Origin: a virus
IMG/VR virus record: IMGVR_UViG_3300032893_000165
Coordinates: 1 to 38,275 of that record
Length of the DNA: 38,275 bases
Strand: one strand, 5' to 3'
The notes under the pieces are model-generated. The model did not search any database and was not told the origin of the DNA. It saw only the letters and a list, made by a program, of their open reading frames with translations. Position numbers and translations under genes: made by a program. Positions 12,275 through 21,060 of this stretch are shown here, piece after piece; positions within the stretch are counted from its first letter, which is position 1; every line of letters starts with the position of its first letter.

Positions 12275-13710
12275 CCGACGTCGTCATCCAAGTCCCTTCT
12301 CTGCAGCTGTACGGCTTCCAGAGGGAAATGCGGGACTACTTTCGCCATGGGGGCAATCGGGCCGTCCTGGTGGCCCCTCGAAGCGCTGGCAAAGACATCG
12401 GCTCTGGGGCTGTCGTGGGGGAGCAAGCCCTGACGCATCCGGCCACGTACTGGTGGGGCTTCCCCAAGTATAGCCAAGCCGAGGAGGCCATCTGGGAGGG
12501 GCTGCTGGAGGACGGGACCTCCATGCTGGACGCCCTCTTTCCGCCGCAGATTGTCGCCGACAAGGACGAAACCCACCTCCGGTTGACGTTTGAGACGGCC
12601 AAGGGCACCAGCCACGTCCGACTCATCGGCGCGGACAGCATCAACAACGTGGTGGGCGCTCGGCCCCGTGGCTTCGTGGCCTCAGAGCACGCGTTGATGG
12701 CTCCAACGGCCCACGAATTTGTCCGGCCGATGGTGGAGCAGCGCAATGGCTGGATGCTGTTTCAGTCCACACCTCGAGGCCGAAACCACTTCTGGAAGAT
12801 GCTGGAGACGGCCAAGCGGGAAAACTGGTTCTGGCGCCACCTGGACGTCTACCAGCTCCATCCCGACGGCCATCCGGACGACTGCTGGGTGTGCAAGGGC
12901 AAGGGCGCCCATGGCGTGGACGCCTTCCTGGCCCGGCAGGTGCGGGAGGGGATGCCTGATGCCCTTGTCCGCCAGGAGTACCTCTGCGACTTCTCGGCGG
13001 CCCTCGTGGGCTCTGTCTTCGGAGACTTGTTTGAGGCGCTCGAAAAGGACGGCAGGGCGGACGCGTTCCACCACCCAAACGAGGAAGTGTACACGGCCTG
13101 GGACCTCGGTCTGGCTGATGCTACGGCCATCTGGTTCTGGCGGGTACGTGGCGACGGTGTGGAATTCATCGACCACCTGGAGGACTCTGGCAAACCGCTC
13201 AGCTTCTTCATGGACGAACTCGAGCGAAAGCCATATCAGTACATCCGTCACTACCTCCCCCACGACGCCAAGGCCCGTACGCTGGTGTCCGGAGTAAGCG
13301 TCCAGGACGAGATGAACCGGCGCTTCGGGCACGCAAAAGTGGGCATCTGCCCGCTGCTCTCCAAGCCAGACCAGATTCAAGCGGGACGTCGGCTGCTGCA
13401 GTGCCCCAGGACGCGGTTCCACGTCCGGTGCAACCAGAAGTCCGACGCGGCCACCAAACCCTTTGAGGCCATGCACGCCTACCGGTATGCCTGGGACGAG
13501 GCTAACAAGGTGCTGGCCAAGAAGCCCTTCCACGACTGGTCCTCCCACACCGCAGACGCATTTCAAGTAGCGGCGGTCGTGGCCCAGATGACGATGATGC
13601 TGGACCGAAAGCCTCCGGAGCCAGAGAAGCCCATTGTCCCGAGTATGGACCGGGCCTTTCACCTGGAAGACTTATGGGAGCAGAGGGCGGCGGAAAGGCG
13701 GAACTACTAG
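12271..13710 (+). CDS. terL: Large terminase subunit (packaging ATPase/nuclease)
   Basis: ATG at 12271 overlaps the previous stop; 479 residues, normal for the family. The ATPase half has Walker A APRSAGKD (Lys41), a Walker B-like strand GFVASEHALM with the catalytic Glu, and the coupling motif STPRGRNHFW. The nuclease half has Asp278 in AWDLGLADA and Asp429 in HDWSSHTADAFQ, two of the metal ligands of the RNase H-like fold. A four-Cys/His insertion (CWVCKGKGAHG) lies between. The enzyme docks on the portal encoded downstream, pumps DNA and cuts the concatemer. Confidence 0.93.
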   Translation: MTDVVIQVPSLQLYGFQREMRDYFRHGGNRAVLVAPRSAGKDIGSGAVVGEQALTHPATYWWGFPKYSQAEEAIWEGLLEDGTSMLDALFPPQIVADKDETHLRLTFETAKGTSHVRLIGADSINNVVGARPRGFVASEHALMAPTAHEFVRPMVEQRNGWMLFQSTPRGRNHFWKMLETAKRENWFWRHLDVYQLHPDGHPDDCWVCKGKGAHGVDAFLARQVREGMPDALVRQEYLCDFSAALVGSVFGDLFEALEKDGRADAFHHPNEEVYTAWDLGLADATAIWFWRVRGDGVEFIDHLEDSGKPLSFFMDELERKPYQYIRHYLPHDAKARTLVSGVSVQDEMNRRFGHAKVGICPLLSKPDQIQAGRRLLQCPRTRFHVRCNQKSDAATKPFEAMHAYRYAWDEANKVLAKKPFHDWSSHTADAFQVAAVVAQMTMMLDRKPPEPEKPIVPSMDRAFHLEDLWEQRAAERRNY

Positions 13711-13887
13711 ATGCCCCCCAAGGGAATGGCAGATTGCCTGCCTCGATGGCTCCGGAAATTAGCCTGTTGGCTGGGCTGGCACTATTGGGCGCAAGTCACA
13801 CAGGCTCGCTCGCTCAAGGCGGAAGACGGCGTAATGATTCTAGGCGCGATATGCGTTTGGTGCAGTTGCAATTGGAGAGAGTCCTAG
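13711..13887 (+). CDS. 58-residue Trp/Cys-rich protein between terL and portal
   Basis: The frame starts ATG at 13711, directly after the terL TAG, and ends TAG at 13885-13887, directly before the portal ATG. The product has seven Trp and six Cys: PRWLRKLACWLGWHYWAQ in the first half and ICVWCSCNW near the end. Base composition is less GC-rich than its flanks. The lack of slack at either end suggests a real gene. It could be membrane-associated or metal-binding; neither is shown. Confidence 0.5.
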   Translation: MPPKGMADCLPRWLRKLACWLGWHYWAQVTQARSLKAEDGVMILGAICVWCSCNWRES

Positions 13888-16038
13888 ATGCCCCTGGACA
13901 ACCCACCCGATGGGATGGACACCTCGTCCACCATCGACTCCCAGAAGGACTTCAACAAGGACGCCCGGGGGCAGCAGAAGCGCTGGACGACGGAGCTGGA
14001 CGCGGCCGAGGCCGACATCAAGAAGTTCTGGCGGCGCAGTGACGAGATTGTCTCCAAGCTGGTGGACAAGCGGGCCGAGGACAGGCCCCAGCGCCGCGCC
14101 TACAAGCTTCCTCTCTTCGCCTCCAACATCCAGGTGCTTCGGGCCATGCTCTATGGCAACGAGCCCGAGGTGGTGGTGGACCGGCGCTTCCAGGACGCCA
14201 ACGACGACGAGGCCCGGGTGGCCGGAGAGATGCTGGAGCGGATTCTCAACTCCGACATGGCCTACGCCTCGGACCCCTATGCCGCCGCCATCGGCAAAGC
14301 CCTGGACGACAGGCTCACCATCGGCATGGGGAATTGCCGCCTCGTCTACGAGGCGGAGTATGAAACCGTCCCCGGCAAGCCGGCGCAGGTGGGCCCCCAC
14401 CCCGTGACGGGCGAAGAGGTGGAGCTCGCCCCGGCCGTTCCAGAGACGGAGCGGGTCAAGGAAGAGTCCTGCCGGGCCTACTACGTCTCCTGGAGAGACC
14501 AGCTCTGGAGTATTTCCAGGACCTGGGAGGAAGTCCGCTGGTGGGCCTTCCGTAGCTTTCTCACCCGAGACGAGATGGAGAAGCGCTTCGGGCCGGAAAT
14601 CGCCAAGCGTGTCACCTACTCCCGCTCCAAGAAGGACTCCAACGGCTGGGCCCAGGAAGACGCCCTCCAGAAGGACCCCTGGCAGCGGTGCGAGGTCTGG
14701 GAAATCTGGAGCAAGGAAGACAAGACGGTCTACTGGTGGACGCGGGGCTTCACCCAGATTCTCGACAAGCAGCCCGACCCGCTTGAGCTGGAGGACTTTT
14801 GGCCCTTTCCCCAGCCGATGTTCGCCAACCTCACCACCTCCCGGCTCATGCCGACGGCGGACTACTCGCTCGTCCAGGACCTGTACGACGAGTACGAAGT
14901 CCTCTCCACGCGCATCCGCCAGCTGGTCAAGGCCTGCAAGGTGGTGGGTCTCTACAACGCCGCGATGGGCAACGGCATCAAGCGGCTCTTCAATGAGACG
15001 TTTGACCAGGACCTGATTGCCGTCGAGGCCTGGGCCGTCATGGCGGAGAAGGGCGGCCTCCGGGGAAACATGGAGTTCCTCCCCCTCGAGGCCGTCGTCA
15101 TGACGCTGGAGAAGCTCTCCGAGCAGCGGGACAAGGTGAAGGCGCAAATTGACGAGATGACGGGCATGGGGGACGTCCAGCGTGGCGCCGCCATGTACGT
15201 CAACCAGAAGCCCATGACGGCGACGGAGTCCTCTGCGCGAAGCTACTATGCGGACCTCCGGACCAACGCACTCCTGGACGAGTTTGCCCGCTTCGCCTCG
15301 GAGCTCCAGGCCCTCAAGGGTGAAATCATCTGCAAGCATTACTCTCCGGACACCATCCTCAAGATGTCCAACATCCAGAGGAGCTTCAACAGCCCGGACG
15401 AGGTGCAGAAGGCCCTCGCCCTTCTCTCCAGCGACTACTTCAACTACCGTGTGGAGGTGAAGTCCGACAAGCTCGCCATGTCCGATTCCACCAAGATGAA
15501 GAATGAGCGGATTGGCTGGATGCAGGCCCTCGGCGGGCTCATTTCCGCCATGGGGCCGATGATGCAGCAGTCACCCCAGCTCGCCCCCTTCTTCCTCGAG
15601 GCCATCAAGTGGACCATGGCCAGCTTCGAGGGGAGCAAGGACATCCAGGGAGTGCTGGACCAGGCCGTGGCCCAGACGGAACGGCAGATTCAGCAGCAGA
15701 TGATGCAGGGGCCGCCGCCAGACCCGAAGCTCCTCGCCGCACAGGCCAAGGGCCAGGTGGACATGCAGAAGGCCCAGTTCGACGCCCAGGCCAAGGCCCA
15801 CCAGACACAGCTGGAGTCGGCAGCCCGGATGCAGGAGATTCAGGCAGAAGCCGAGGCGGACGTCGCCAAGCAGGCAGCCCAGGCGCACTACAACACCCAG
15901 GAAGAGATTGCCCGGCACCAACTCCAGGTCCAGGAGAATCGCCAACTCCTTCACCACGACCTGGTGAAAGAGGCCGTCAAGCCCAAGCCCGTCGTCTCCT
16001 ACAAGCCCCACCCCAACGGCAGTCCCCCGCGGAGGTAA
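13888..16038 (+). CDS. Portal protein (P22-like)
   Basis: ATG at 13888; 716 residues, close to the 725 of P22 gp1. The body has the wing and stem features of podovirus portals: RRAYKLPLFASNIQVLRAML near 72, WRDQLW, the block PFPQPMFANLTT and LYDEYEVLSTRIRQLVKACK. MTATESSARSY and ELQALKGEIICKHY follow. The C-terminal 150 residues are a Gln/Ala-rich coiled coil (QAKAHQTQLESAARMQEIQ), as expected for a long barrel. It forms the dodecameric DNA channel at the capsid vertex. Confidence 0.9.
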   Translation: MPLDNPPDGMDTSSTIDSQKDFNKDARGQQKRWTTELDAAEADIKKFWRRSDEIVSKLVDKRAEDRPQRRAYKLPLFASNIQVLRAMLYGNEPEVVVDRRFQDANDDEARVAGEMLERILNSDMAYASDPYAAAIGKALDDRLTIGMGNCRLVYEAEYETVPGKPAQVGPHPVTGEEVELAPAVPETERVKEESCRAYYVSWRDQLWSISRTWEEVRWWAFRSFLTRDEMEKRFGPEIAKRVTYSRSKKDSNGWAQEDALQKDPWQRCEVWEIWSKEDKTVYWWTRGFTQILDKQPDPLELEDFWPFPQPMFANLTTSRLMPTADYSLVQDLYDEYEVLSTRIRQLVKACKVVGLYNAAMGNGIKRLFNETFDQDLIAVEAWAVMAEKGGLRGNMEFLPLEAVVMTLEKLSEQRDKVKAQIDEMTGMGDVQRGAAMYVNQKPMTATESSARSYYADLRTNALLDEFARFASELQALKGEIICKHYSPDTILKMSNIQRSFNSPDEVQKALALLSSDYFNYRVEVKSDKLAMSDSTKMKNERIGWMQALGGLISAMGPMMQQSPQLAPFFLEAIKWTMASFEGSKDIQGVLDQAVAQTERQIQQQMMQGPPPDPKLLAAQAKGQVDMQKAQFDAQAKAHQTQLESAARMQEIQAEAEADVAKQAAQAHYNTQEEIARHQLQVQENRQLLHHDLVKEAVKPKPVVSYKPHPNGSPPRR

Positions 16039-16041
16039 GGC

Positions 16042-16905
16042 ATGGCCGAGGGCTACGCATTGATGACGCCGGACTCCGCGGGATGGCAGGTCCCGTCCAT
16101 CTCAGGCCAAGGGGGCAAGTTTTACTACACCAACGGCACCACCAAGTCCTGGGAGTACGTCTTCCCGGACCAGACGGGCCAATCCGGCATGGTGCTGGGG
16201 ACGAATGGCTCGGCCGTCGTCTGGGTCTCGCCGCAGTCCGGGCCACAGGGGCCCGCTGGGCCTCAGGGGCCACAGGGTCCAGCCGGCGCAGATGGGGCGA
16301 CCGGCCCTCAGGGGCCCAAAGGGGACACAGGAGACGCCGGTGCGACGGGTGCACAGGGGCCGCAAGGGCCAACCGGAGCCACCGGTAGCCAGGGGCCGCA
16401 AGGCCCCGCTGGCGCCGATGGAGCGCAAGGGCCGCAAGGGGCGACGGGCGCCCAGGGGCCCACCGGGCCTGCGGGAATGGCGGGGAGCACCACCAGCATC
16501 TCCTCCCCCGTCGCCAACTCCACCACCAGCTTTGCCGACGTCACCGGGCTTTCTTTTGCAGTCGTCTCCGGCAACCTCTACTGGTTCAAGTTCGTCATCC
16601 CGTACAACTCAGCTGCCACCACCACCGGCTCGGCCTGGGCCATCAACGGGCCCTCCCAGACCCTCCTCAACTACCGCTGCCAGTACACCCTGACAGCCAC
16701 CAGCGAGACGCAGCACTACCTCGGGGCCTACAACAGCGGCTCGGCCAATGCCTCGAGCCTCTCCACGGGCAACGTCTGCATCATGGAAGGTGTCATCAAG
16801 CCTTCGGCCAACGGCACCGTCATCGCCCGCTTTCTCTCCGAAGTCTCCTCCTCCGCCATCACCGCCCTGGCCGGAGCCTTCGTCTGGTACATGGTGATTC
16901 CATGA
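16042..16905 (+). CDS. Collagen-like fibre protein (head fibre candidate)
   Basis: ATG at 16042; 287 residues. The N-terminal domain has [16 protein letters not shown], a motif also found in the tail spike and related proteins. Residues 67 to about 148 are 27 Gly-X-Y triplets ([10 protein letters not shown] and so on), a collagen-like trimeric stalk. The C-terminal 130 residues are a beta-rich head ([19 protein letters not shown] ... [11 protein letters not shown]). Its place between portal and scaffold, inside the head genes, suggests a capsid-borne fibre for surface attachment rather than a tail fibre. Confidence 0.75.
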   Translation: MAEGYALMTPDSAGWQVPSISGQGGKFYYTNGTTKSWEYVFPDQTGQSGMVLGTNGSAVVWVSPQSGPQGPAGPQGPQGPAGADGATGPQGPKGDTGDAGATGAQGPQGPTGATGSQGPQGPAGADGAQGPQGATGAQGPTGPAGMAGSTTSISSPVANSTTSFADVTGLSFAVVSGNLYWFKFVIPYNSAATTTGSAWAINGPSQTLLNYRCQYTLTATSETQHYLGAYNSGSANASSLSTGNVCIMEGVIKPSANGTVIARFLSEVSSSAITALAGAFVWYMVIP

Positions 16906-17198
16906 GGCGCACCTACCGATGGAACCCAGAAACCCAGAGCCTCGAGGAGATTTCCTCCCGGAAGGACGGAGTCGTCTACGGCAAGGAGCTGCTGGAGAAG
17001 TTTCGCCGGGAAGGCCTCTGCCCCGTGGATGACTTCAAGGACACCTGGGAGAAGGCCGAGACGGAGCGAAAGCGCCTCCGCGGAGAGCTCCCACCCACCC
17101 CGGCCATGCGCGAGGAGCGCCGCCGGCAGATTTCGGATGCAATCGACCGGGTGAGGGCCGGCTACAGGCCCACCCGGCTCCCCATGCTGGAGGACTAG
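16902..17198 (+). CDS. Small conserved head-region protein
   Basis: ATG at 16902 overlaps the previous stop (ATGA). The 98-residue product [18 protein letters not shown]... matches a small protein commonly placed between portal and scaffold genes in podoviruses, with a helical basic end ([22 protein letters not shown]). Its biochemical role is not known here. Confidence 0.7.
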   Translation: MRRTYRWNPETQSLEEISSRKDGVVYGKELLEKFRREGLCPVDDFKDTWEKAETERKRLRGELPPTPAMREERRRQISDAIDRVRAGYRPTRLPMLED

Positions 17199-18365
17199 AT
17201 GGCTCAGGCAGAACTCGACACCGAGGTGGACATCGAGCCGGCCGATGCGGCCCATGACGACCGGCGGGCAGACATCGCCGCGGCCTTCGAGAAGCTGTCC
17301 GGGGGGGCCGACGAGAAGGCCCCCGTGGAGGCCAAGGAGGCCCCCCAGGACGTTGAAACCCCCCAGGCCCGGACGGAGAGGCTCCGGGACGAGAAGGGCC
17401 GTTTCCAGCCCAAGGAGGCGGCTCAGGAGGCCACTCCGCCCAAGGGCAGGCAGCGCCAGACGGCTCCGGCGGAGCTCGAGCCTCCGGAGAAGAAGGCTGT
17501 AGCCCCGGTCAAGCCCGACCCGGTGGACCAGGTGCCCGCCTCGGTCAAGCCGGAGCATGCCGAGGACTGGAAGCAGACGCCCCGGAGCATCCGGGAGGAG
17601 TTCAAGCGCCGGGAGGCCGAGCAGTACGCCTTCATGGAGCAGACGAAGCACCAGCGGGCGGCCCTCCAGCAGATTCAGGAGGCCGTCCAGCCCTACCAAG
17701 CCCTCCTCCAGGCAGAAGGGGGCAGCGTCCCAACGGCGCTCCGGAACTACCTCCAGGCCGCCACCCTGATGCGTCAGGGCAGCCCCCTGGCCAAGGCCCA
17801 GTGGATTGCCAAGCTGACCCGGACATTCACCTCTCAGGAGCACCTGGGACTCCTCGACCAGGCGATTGCGGCCGAGTACGGGGTGAATGGCGCCCAGCCC
17901 CCGACTCAGGAGCCGGCCGCCTACAACGCACCCCGCCAGGAGTTTCGAGACCCCCGGGTGGATGAGCTCCTCGCCAACCAGCAGCGCCAGCAACAGATGG
18001 AGTGGCAGCAGGGTTATGAGTCCGCCCAGCAGGACTACCAGCAATGGACGGCCGAGAAGCAGCCGGAATTCCTGCCTTGGGTGCGGAACAAGATGGCGAC
18101 TCTCCTCGAGACGGCCGCCAGGGACAACGAGGAGCTGGGCTTCGAGGAGGCCTATGACGCGGCCTGCAGGACTCACCCGGAAGTCCGGAAAATCCTCCTC
18201 CAGCGCGAGGAGGCCGCCCGGGCCCAGCCATCGGCGCTTCAGCGCTCCAGAAGGGCCGCTGTGTCCCTGCGCCCACAGGGGGCAGTTGCGCCCGGCGCGG
18301 GAAATGGTGGAAACTCCACCCGGGCGGACATTGAGGACGCCTGGGACGCAGTGATGGGACGGTAG
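17199..18365 (+). CDS. Scaffolding protein
   Basis: ATG at 17199 follows the previous TAG directly. The 388-residue product is acidic at the start, Pro/Lys/Glu-rich and disordered to about 105, then helical and Gln-rich (FMEQTKHQRAALQQIQEAVQPYQALL, NQQRQQQMEWQQGYESAQQDY). It lies immediately before the coat gene, the usual place for the assembly scaffold of P22-like heads, and has the elongated, low-complexity character of scaffolds. The helical C-terminal end HPEVRKILLQREEAAR and basic QRSRRAAV could be the coat-binding part. Confidence 0.8.
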   Translation: MAQAELDTEVDIEPADAAHDDRRADIAAAFEKLSGGADEKAPVEAKEAPQDVETPQARTERLRDEKGRFQPKEAAQEATPPKGRQRQTAPAELEPPEKKAVAPVKPDPVDQVPASVKPEHAEDWKQTPRSIREEFKRREAEQYAFMEQTKHQRAALQQIQEAVQPYQALLQAEGGSVPTALRNYLQAATLMRQGSPLAKAQWIAKLTRTFTSQEHLGLLDQAIAAEYGVNGAQPPTQEPAAYNAPRQEFRDPRVDELLANQQRQQQMEWQQGYESAQQDYQQWTAEKQPEFLPWVRNKMATLLETAARDNEELGFEEAYDAACRTHPEVRKILLQREEAARAQPSALQRSRRAAVSLRPQGAVAPGAGNGGNSTRADIEDAWDAVMGR

Positions 18366-18503
18366 CAGCGCTTCGGCAGCGCCCAGCGACTGGCAGTCAA
18401 GACAGCCGATTGCATCTCCCCAGCCGGGGAGCCGAGCGAACCCCTCGAGGGTCCACGCGGGAAGAGGCGAGCAGTCCACCCTTTCTCCGTTTGAGGACCC
18501 CCC
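18366..18503 (+). other. Intergenic region before the coat gene
   Basis: One of the longest gaps among the virion genes (138 bases). It holds a possible UUCG-loop hairpin near 18368-18384 and a perfect CTCCCC-AGCC-GGGGAG hairpin at about 18413-18428. No good -10/-35 pair was found. GAGG precedes the coat ATG. The structures could stabilise or regulate the coat mRNA. Confidence 0.4.
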
Positions 18504-19490
18504 ATGTCGTTCCCAGGCAATCCAGCAATTTCAGACATCGTCGCCACCACCATCGAGTCCCGTACGGGCAAGCTGGCGGACAACGTCACCAAGAACAACG
18601 CGCTCCTGATGTCCCTGAAGAAGGGTGGAAACATCCAGACCTTCTCCGGCGGCACCATCATCACCCACGAGCTCAGCTTTGCTGCCAACGGCAACGCTGG
18701 GTTCTACAGCGGGTACGACTTGCTGCCAGTCGCCGGGCAGGACGTCATCAGCTGGGCCCAGTACGACATCAAGCAGGCCGCCTGCCCCGTCGTCATCAGC
18801 GGCCTGGAAATGCTCCAGAACGCGGGCAAGGAGCAGATTATCGACCTGATGGAGGGCCGGCTCCAGGTGGCCGAGGCCTCCATGGCGAACCTGATTTCCC
18901 AGGGCCTGTACTCGGATGGGACGGGTTCGGGCGGCAAAACCATCACCGGCCTGGACGCGGCCGTCCCGGCGGGCACCTCGAGCGGGCGCATCGCCACCGG
19001 CACCTACGGGGGCATCGACCGCTCCGTGTGGACGTTCTGGCGGCCCTACTACCAGAAGGACGCCACCTTCAGCTCCACCACCGTCCAGGGCTCGATGAAT
19101 GCCCTGTACAGCAACCTGGTCCGTGGTGCGGACCGGCCGAACCTCATCATCTGCGACAACGTGGGCTGGCAGGTGTACATGGCCTCGCTCCAGAACCAGC
19201 AGCGCTTCATGCAGGCGGAGACGGGTGACCTCGGCTTCCCCACCATCAAGTTCATGGGCACGGACGTGGTGCTGGACGGCGGCATCGGCGGCTTCGCCAC
19301 GGCGTCCACCTTCTACTTCCTCAACACCAAGTACCTGAAGTACCGGCCGCATGCCGACAGGAACTTCGTGCCGCTGTCGCCCAACAAGCGCTACGCCATC
19401 AACCAGGACGCGGAAGTGCAAATCATCGGCTGGGCCGGCAACCTCACCAGCGGCGGAGACCAATTTCAGGGCAGGCTCAGCACGACTTAG
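18504..19490 (+). CDS. Major capsid (coat) protein
   Basis: ATG at 18504; 328 residues. It matches the coat family of podoviruses with helices and loops such as KNNALLMSLKKGGNIQTFSGG, FYSGYDLLPVAGQDVISWAQ, ISGLEMLQNAGKEQIIDLMEGRL and NLISQGLYSDGTG. Likely HK97 fold, assembled around the scaffold encoded just upstream. The C-terminus (INQDAEVQIIGWAGNLTSGG) is the usual beta-rich closing part. A strong hairpin follows the gene, fitting high expression. Confidence 0.92.
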   Translation: MSFPGNPAISDIVATTIESRTGKLADNVTKNNALLMSLKKGGNIQTFSGGTIITHELSFAANGNAGFYSGYDLLPVAGQDVISWAQYDIKQAACPVVISGLEMLQNAGKEQIIDLMEGRLQVAEASMANLISQGLYSDGTGSGGKTITGLDAAVPAGTSSGRIATGTYGGIDRSVWTFWRPYYQKDATFSSTTVQGSMNALYSNLVRGADRPNLIICDNVGWQVYMASLQNQQRFMQAETGDLGFPTIKFMGTDVVLDGGIGGFATASTFYFLNTKYLKYRPHADRNFVPLSPNKRYAINQDAEVQIIGWAGNLTSGGDQFQGRLSTT

Positions 19491-19511
19491 TAACTGACGG
19501 CATCGCCCTGG

Positions 19512-19527
19512 GGGCGGGCAACCGCCC
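19512..19527 (+). terminator. GNRA hairpin downstream of the coat gene
   Basis: GGGCGG-GCAA-CCGCCC forms a six-base-pair GC stem with a GCAA tetraloop 22 bases after the coat stop. There is no T-run, so it is not a standard intrinsic terminator; it may act as an mRNA-stabilising 3' end or partial terminator that sets coat levels above downstream genes. Confidence 0.4.
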
Positions 19528-19554
19528 TTGGGGCAGCCACCAAGGACAAACCCC

Positions 19555-21060
19555 ATGGCGACCGCCACCAGCTACTACCACGGAATTTTCACTCCCCCCT
19601 CGAGCCCCGCCAACGTCATCAAGCAGGGCGTCCTCGCGGACGTGACAGGGGCCTCGGCCCCGGCCACTGCCGCGAGCGTCACCTATACCCCGATGAGCGG
19701 CACGGGGGTGGACACCCTCTTCATCGCGGGAGTCCCCGTCACCGTCACGTACAACACGAGCGCCACCCAGACGGTGACGGACACCAAGACGCTCCTCACC
19801 TCCACGGGTGGGGATGCCCTGGTGGGCACCGTCTCCAAGCTCTTCACCGTCTCCGGAACCACCACCCTCGTCCTCACGGCGAAGGCCCCCGGGACGGCAG
19901 GAGAGGGGATTCCGGTCTACAAAACCAACGTCTCCGGAGCCTCCGGGAGCCTCAACCGGAACTTCTCGGCCGGGGCGGACAGGTGGTTTGGCCAGGGCGC
20001 AGGCGCAGGCCCGGTGGATGGCGTGGCGGTGGGCGGCATTGGGGCCCTCTGCACGGGCATCGGCCGGGGCACGCAGATGACTCCCGTGGCGGCGCGGACG
20101 TCAGCCAACGTCGGCACCACGGCAGCCACGGCCACCTGGACGCCGCCCACGAGCTCGACGGCCACTCTCAGCGTCGCCGGGCAGAACTTCACCATCACCT
20201 TCAACACCAGCGCAGCGCAGACGGTGACGGACACCATCGCCGCCCTGCATGCCAACCCCCTCGTCCAGCGGCAGGTGGTGGCGACCAATGACGGCTCGGA
20301 CAACGTGCTGCTGACGGCCAACGCAGGCCTGGATGGCAACAACATCGCCATCTCGGCGGGCGGAGAGCACGGCTCGACCCTCGTCTCGGGCTTCACCGGA
20401 GGCGCCGGGCCGACCGTCACGGACGTCTCGAGCGCCCAGGTGGGCGCAGGGCTGGACGCCCAGCTGCCGGTGGCCTTCACCGCCCAGAGGCTGACGCCGA
20501 CGGGCACGGCCACCCAGGGCGACACCACGGCCGGAACGGTGCAGGCCGTCGGGGCCACGGACGCGGTGCTGGTGGCTGCCACGGCCACGTACACCCCGCC
20601 CACGAGCTCCACGGATACGCTCTACATCAACGGCTACCCGCTGACGGTGACGTTCAACACCTCGGCGACGCAGACGGTGACCGACACCAAGGCCCTGATT
20701 GCCGCCATCCCCTGGATGAACAACCTCCTGGACTGCACGGGCACCACCACCCTGGTGCTGACCCGGCGGACCCGGGATGCCTACAGCGCCCCGGGGACGC
20801 CCGTGGACGGGCTGGGGCCCTACGGCAACTCCGTCACCGTCTTCTCGGCGGGGCTGCACTCGGCGTCCATCAACCACACGGTCCTCACCGGCGGCGCCAC
20901 CAGCGGCAAGGGCGTCCGGCTGGTGAAGTCCACCGGCACGGTGGCGAATGGTGGGGCCGTCATCTCCGGCTGGCTCAACGAGTTCAACCCCGGCGCCTCC
21001 GGAAACCCCAACACCGGGAGCATCGCCACCGGCTTCGTGGTGGTGGGAAGGGCCTCGTAA
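19555..21060 (+). CDS. Decoration-type virion protein with three repeated modules
   Basis: ATG at 19555 with AAGGAC upstream; 501 residues. Three copies of a roughly 90-residue Thr-rich beta module occupy about residues 41-132, 190-284 and 341-447; each starts TYTP or TWTPPTS, has a short strand with a Gly turn (LYINGYPLTVTFNTS), TQTVTDTKAL and usually a closing GG. Between them are glycine-rich links. Position right after the coat gene suggests a capsid decoration or surface protein. The end (FNPGASGNPNTGSIATGFVVVGRAS) resembles the ends of phage head decoration proteins. Role is inferred from position. Confidence 0.7.
   Translation: MATATSYYHGIFTPPSSPANVIKQGVLADVTGASAPATAASVTYTPMSGTGVDTLFIAGVPVTVTYNTSATQTVTDTKTLLTSTGGDALVGTVSKLFTVSGTTTLVLTAKAPGTAGEGIPVYKTNVSGASGSLNRNFSAGADRWFGQGAGAGPVDGVAVGGIGALCTGIGRGTQMTPVAARTSANVGTTAATATWTPPTSSTATLSVAGQNFTITFNTSAAQTVTDTIAALHANPLVQRQVVATNDGSDNVLLTANAGLDGNNIAISAGGEHGSTLVSGFTGGAGPTVTDVSSAQVGAGLDAQLPVAFTAQRLTPTGTATQGDTTAGTVQAVGATDAVLVAATATYTPPTSSTDTLYINGYPLTVTFNTSATQTVTDTKALIAAIPWMNNLLDCTGTTTLVLTRRTRDAYSAPGTPVDGLGPYGNSVTVFSAGLHSASINHTVLTGGATSGKGVRLVKSTGTVANGGAVISGWLNEFNPGASGNPNTGSIATGFVVVGRAS

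Noticed and set aside
12643-12700. Degenerate Walker B (SEH instead of DE) in the large terminase as loss of function
   Set aside because: The catalytic Glu is present, and I recall similar S-E versions from intact large terminases; all other motifs are intact.
13840-15339. Long minus-strand open frame opposite the portal gene
   Set aside because: Leu/Gly/Val-rich mirror of high-GC codon use; the plus strand is a clear portal with no gap.
16240-16485. Tandem GC-rich repeats that could suggest a CRISPR array or satellite
   Set aside because: They encode Gly-X-Y triplets in frame; no constant repeat with unique spacers.
18389-18465. Possible tRNA in the gap before the coat gene
   Set aside because: Cloverleaf arms and the T-loop consensus could not be formed; only simple hairpins are present.
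16728-18479. 583-codon minus-strand frame opposite scaffold
   Set aside because: Same antisense artefact; crosses several well supported gene boundaries.
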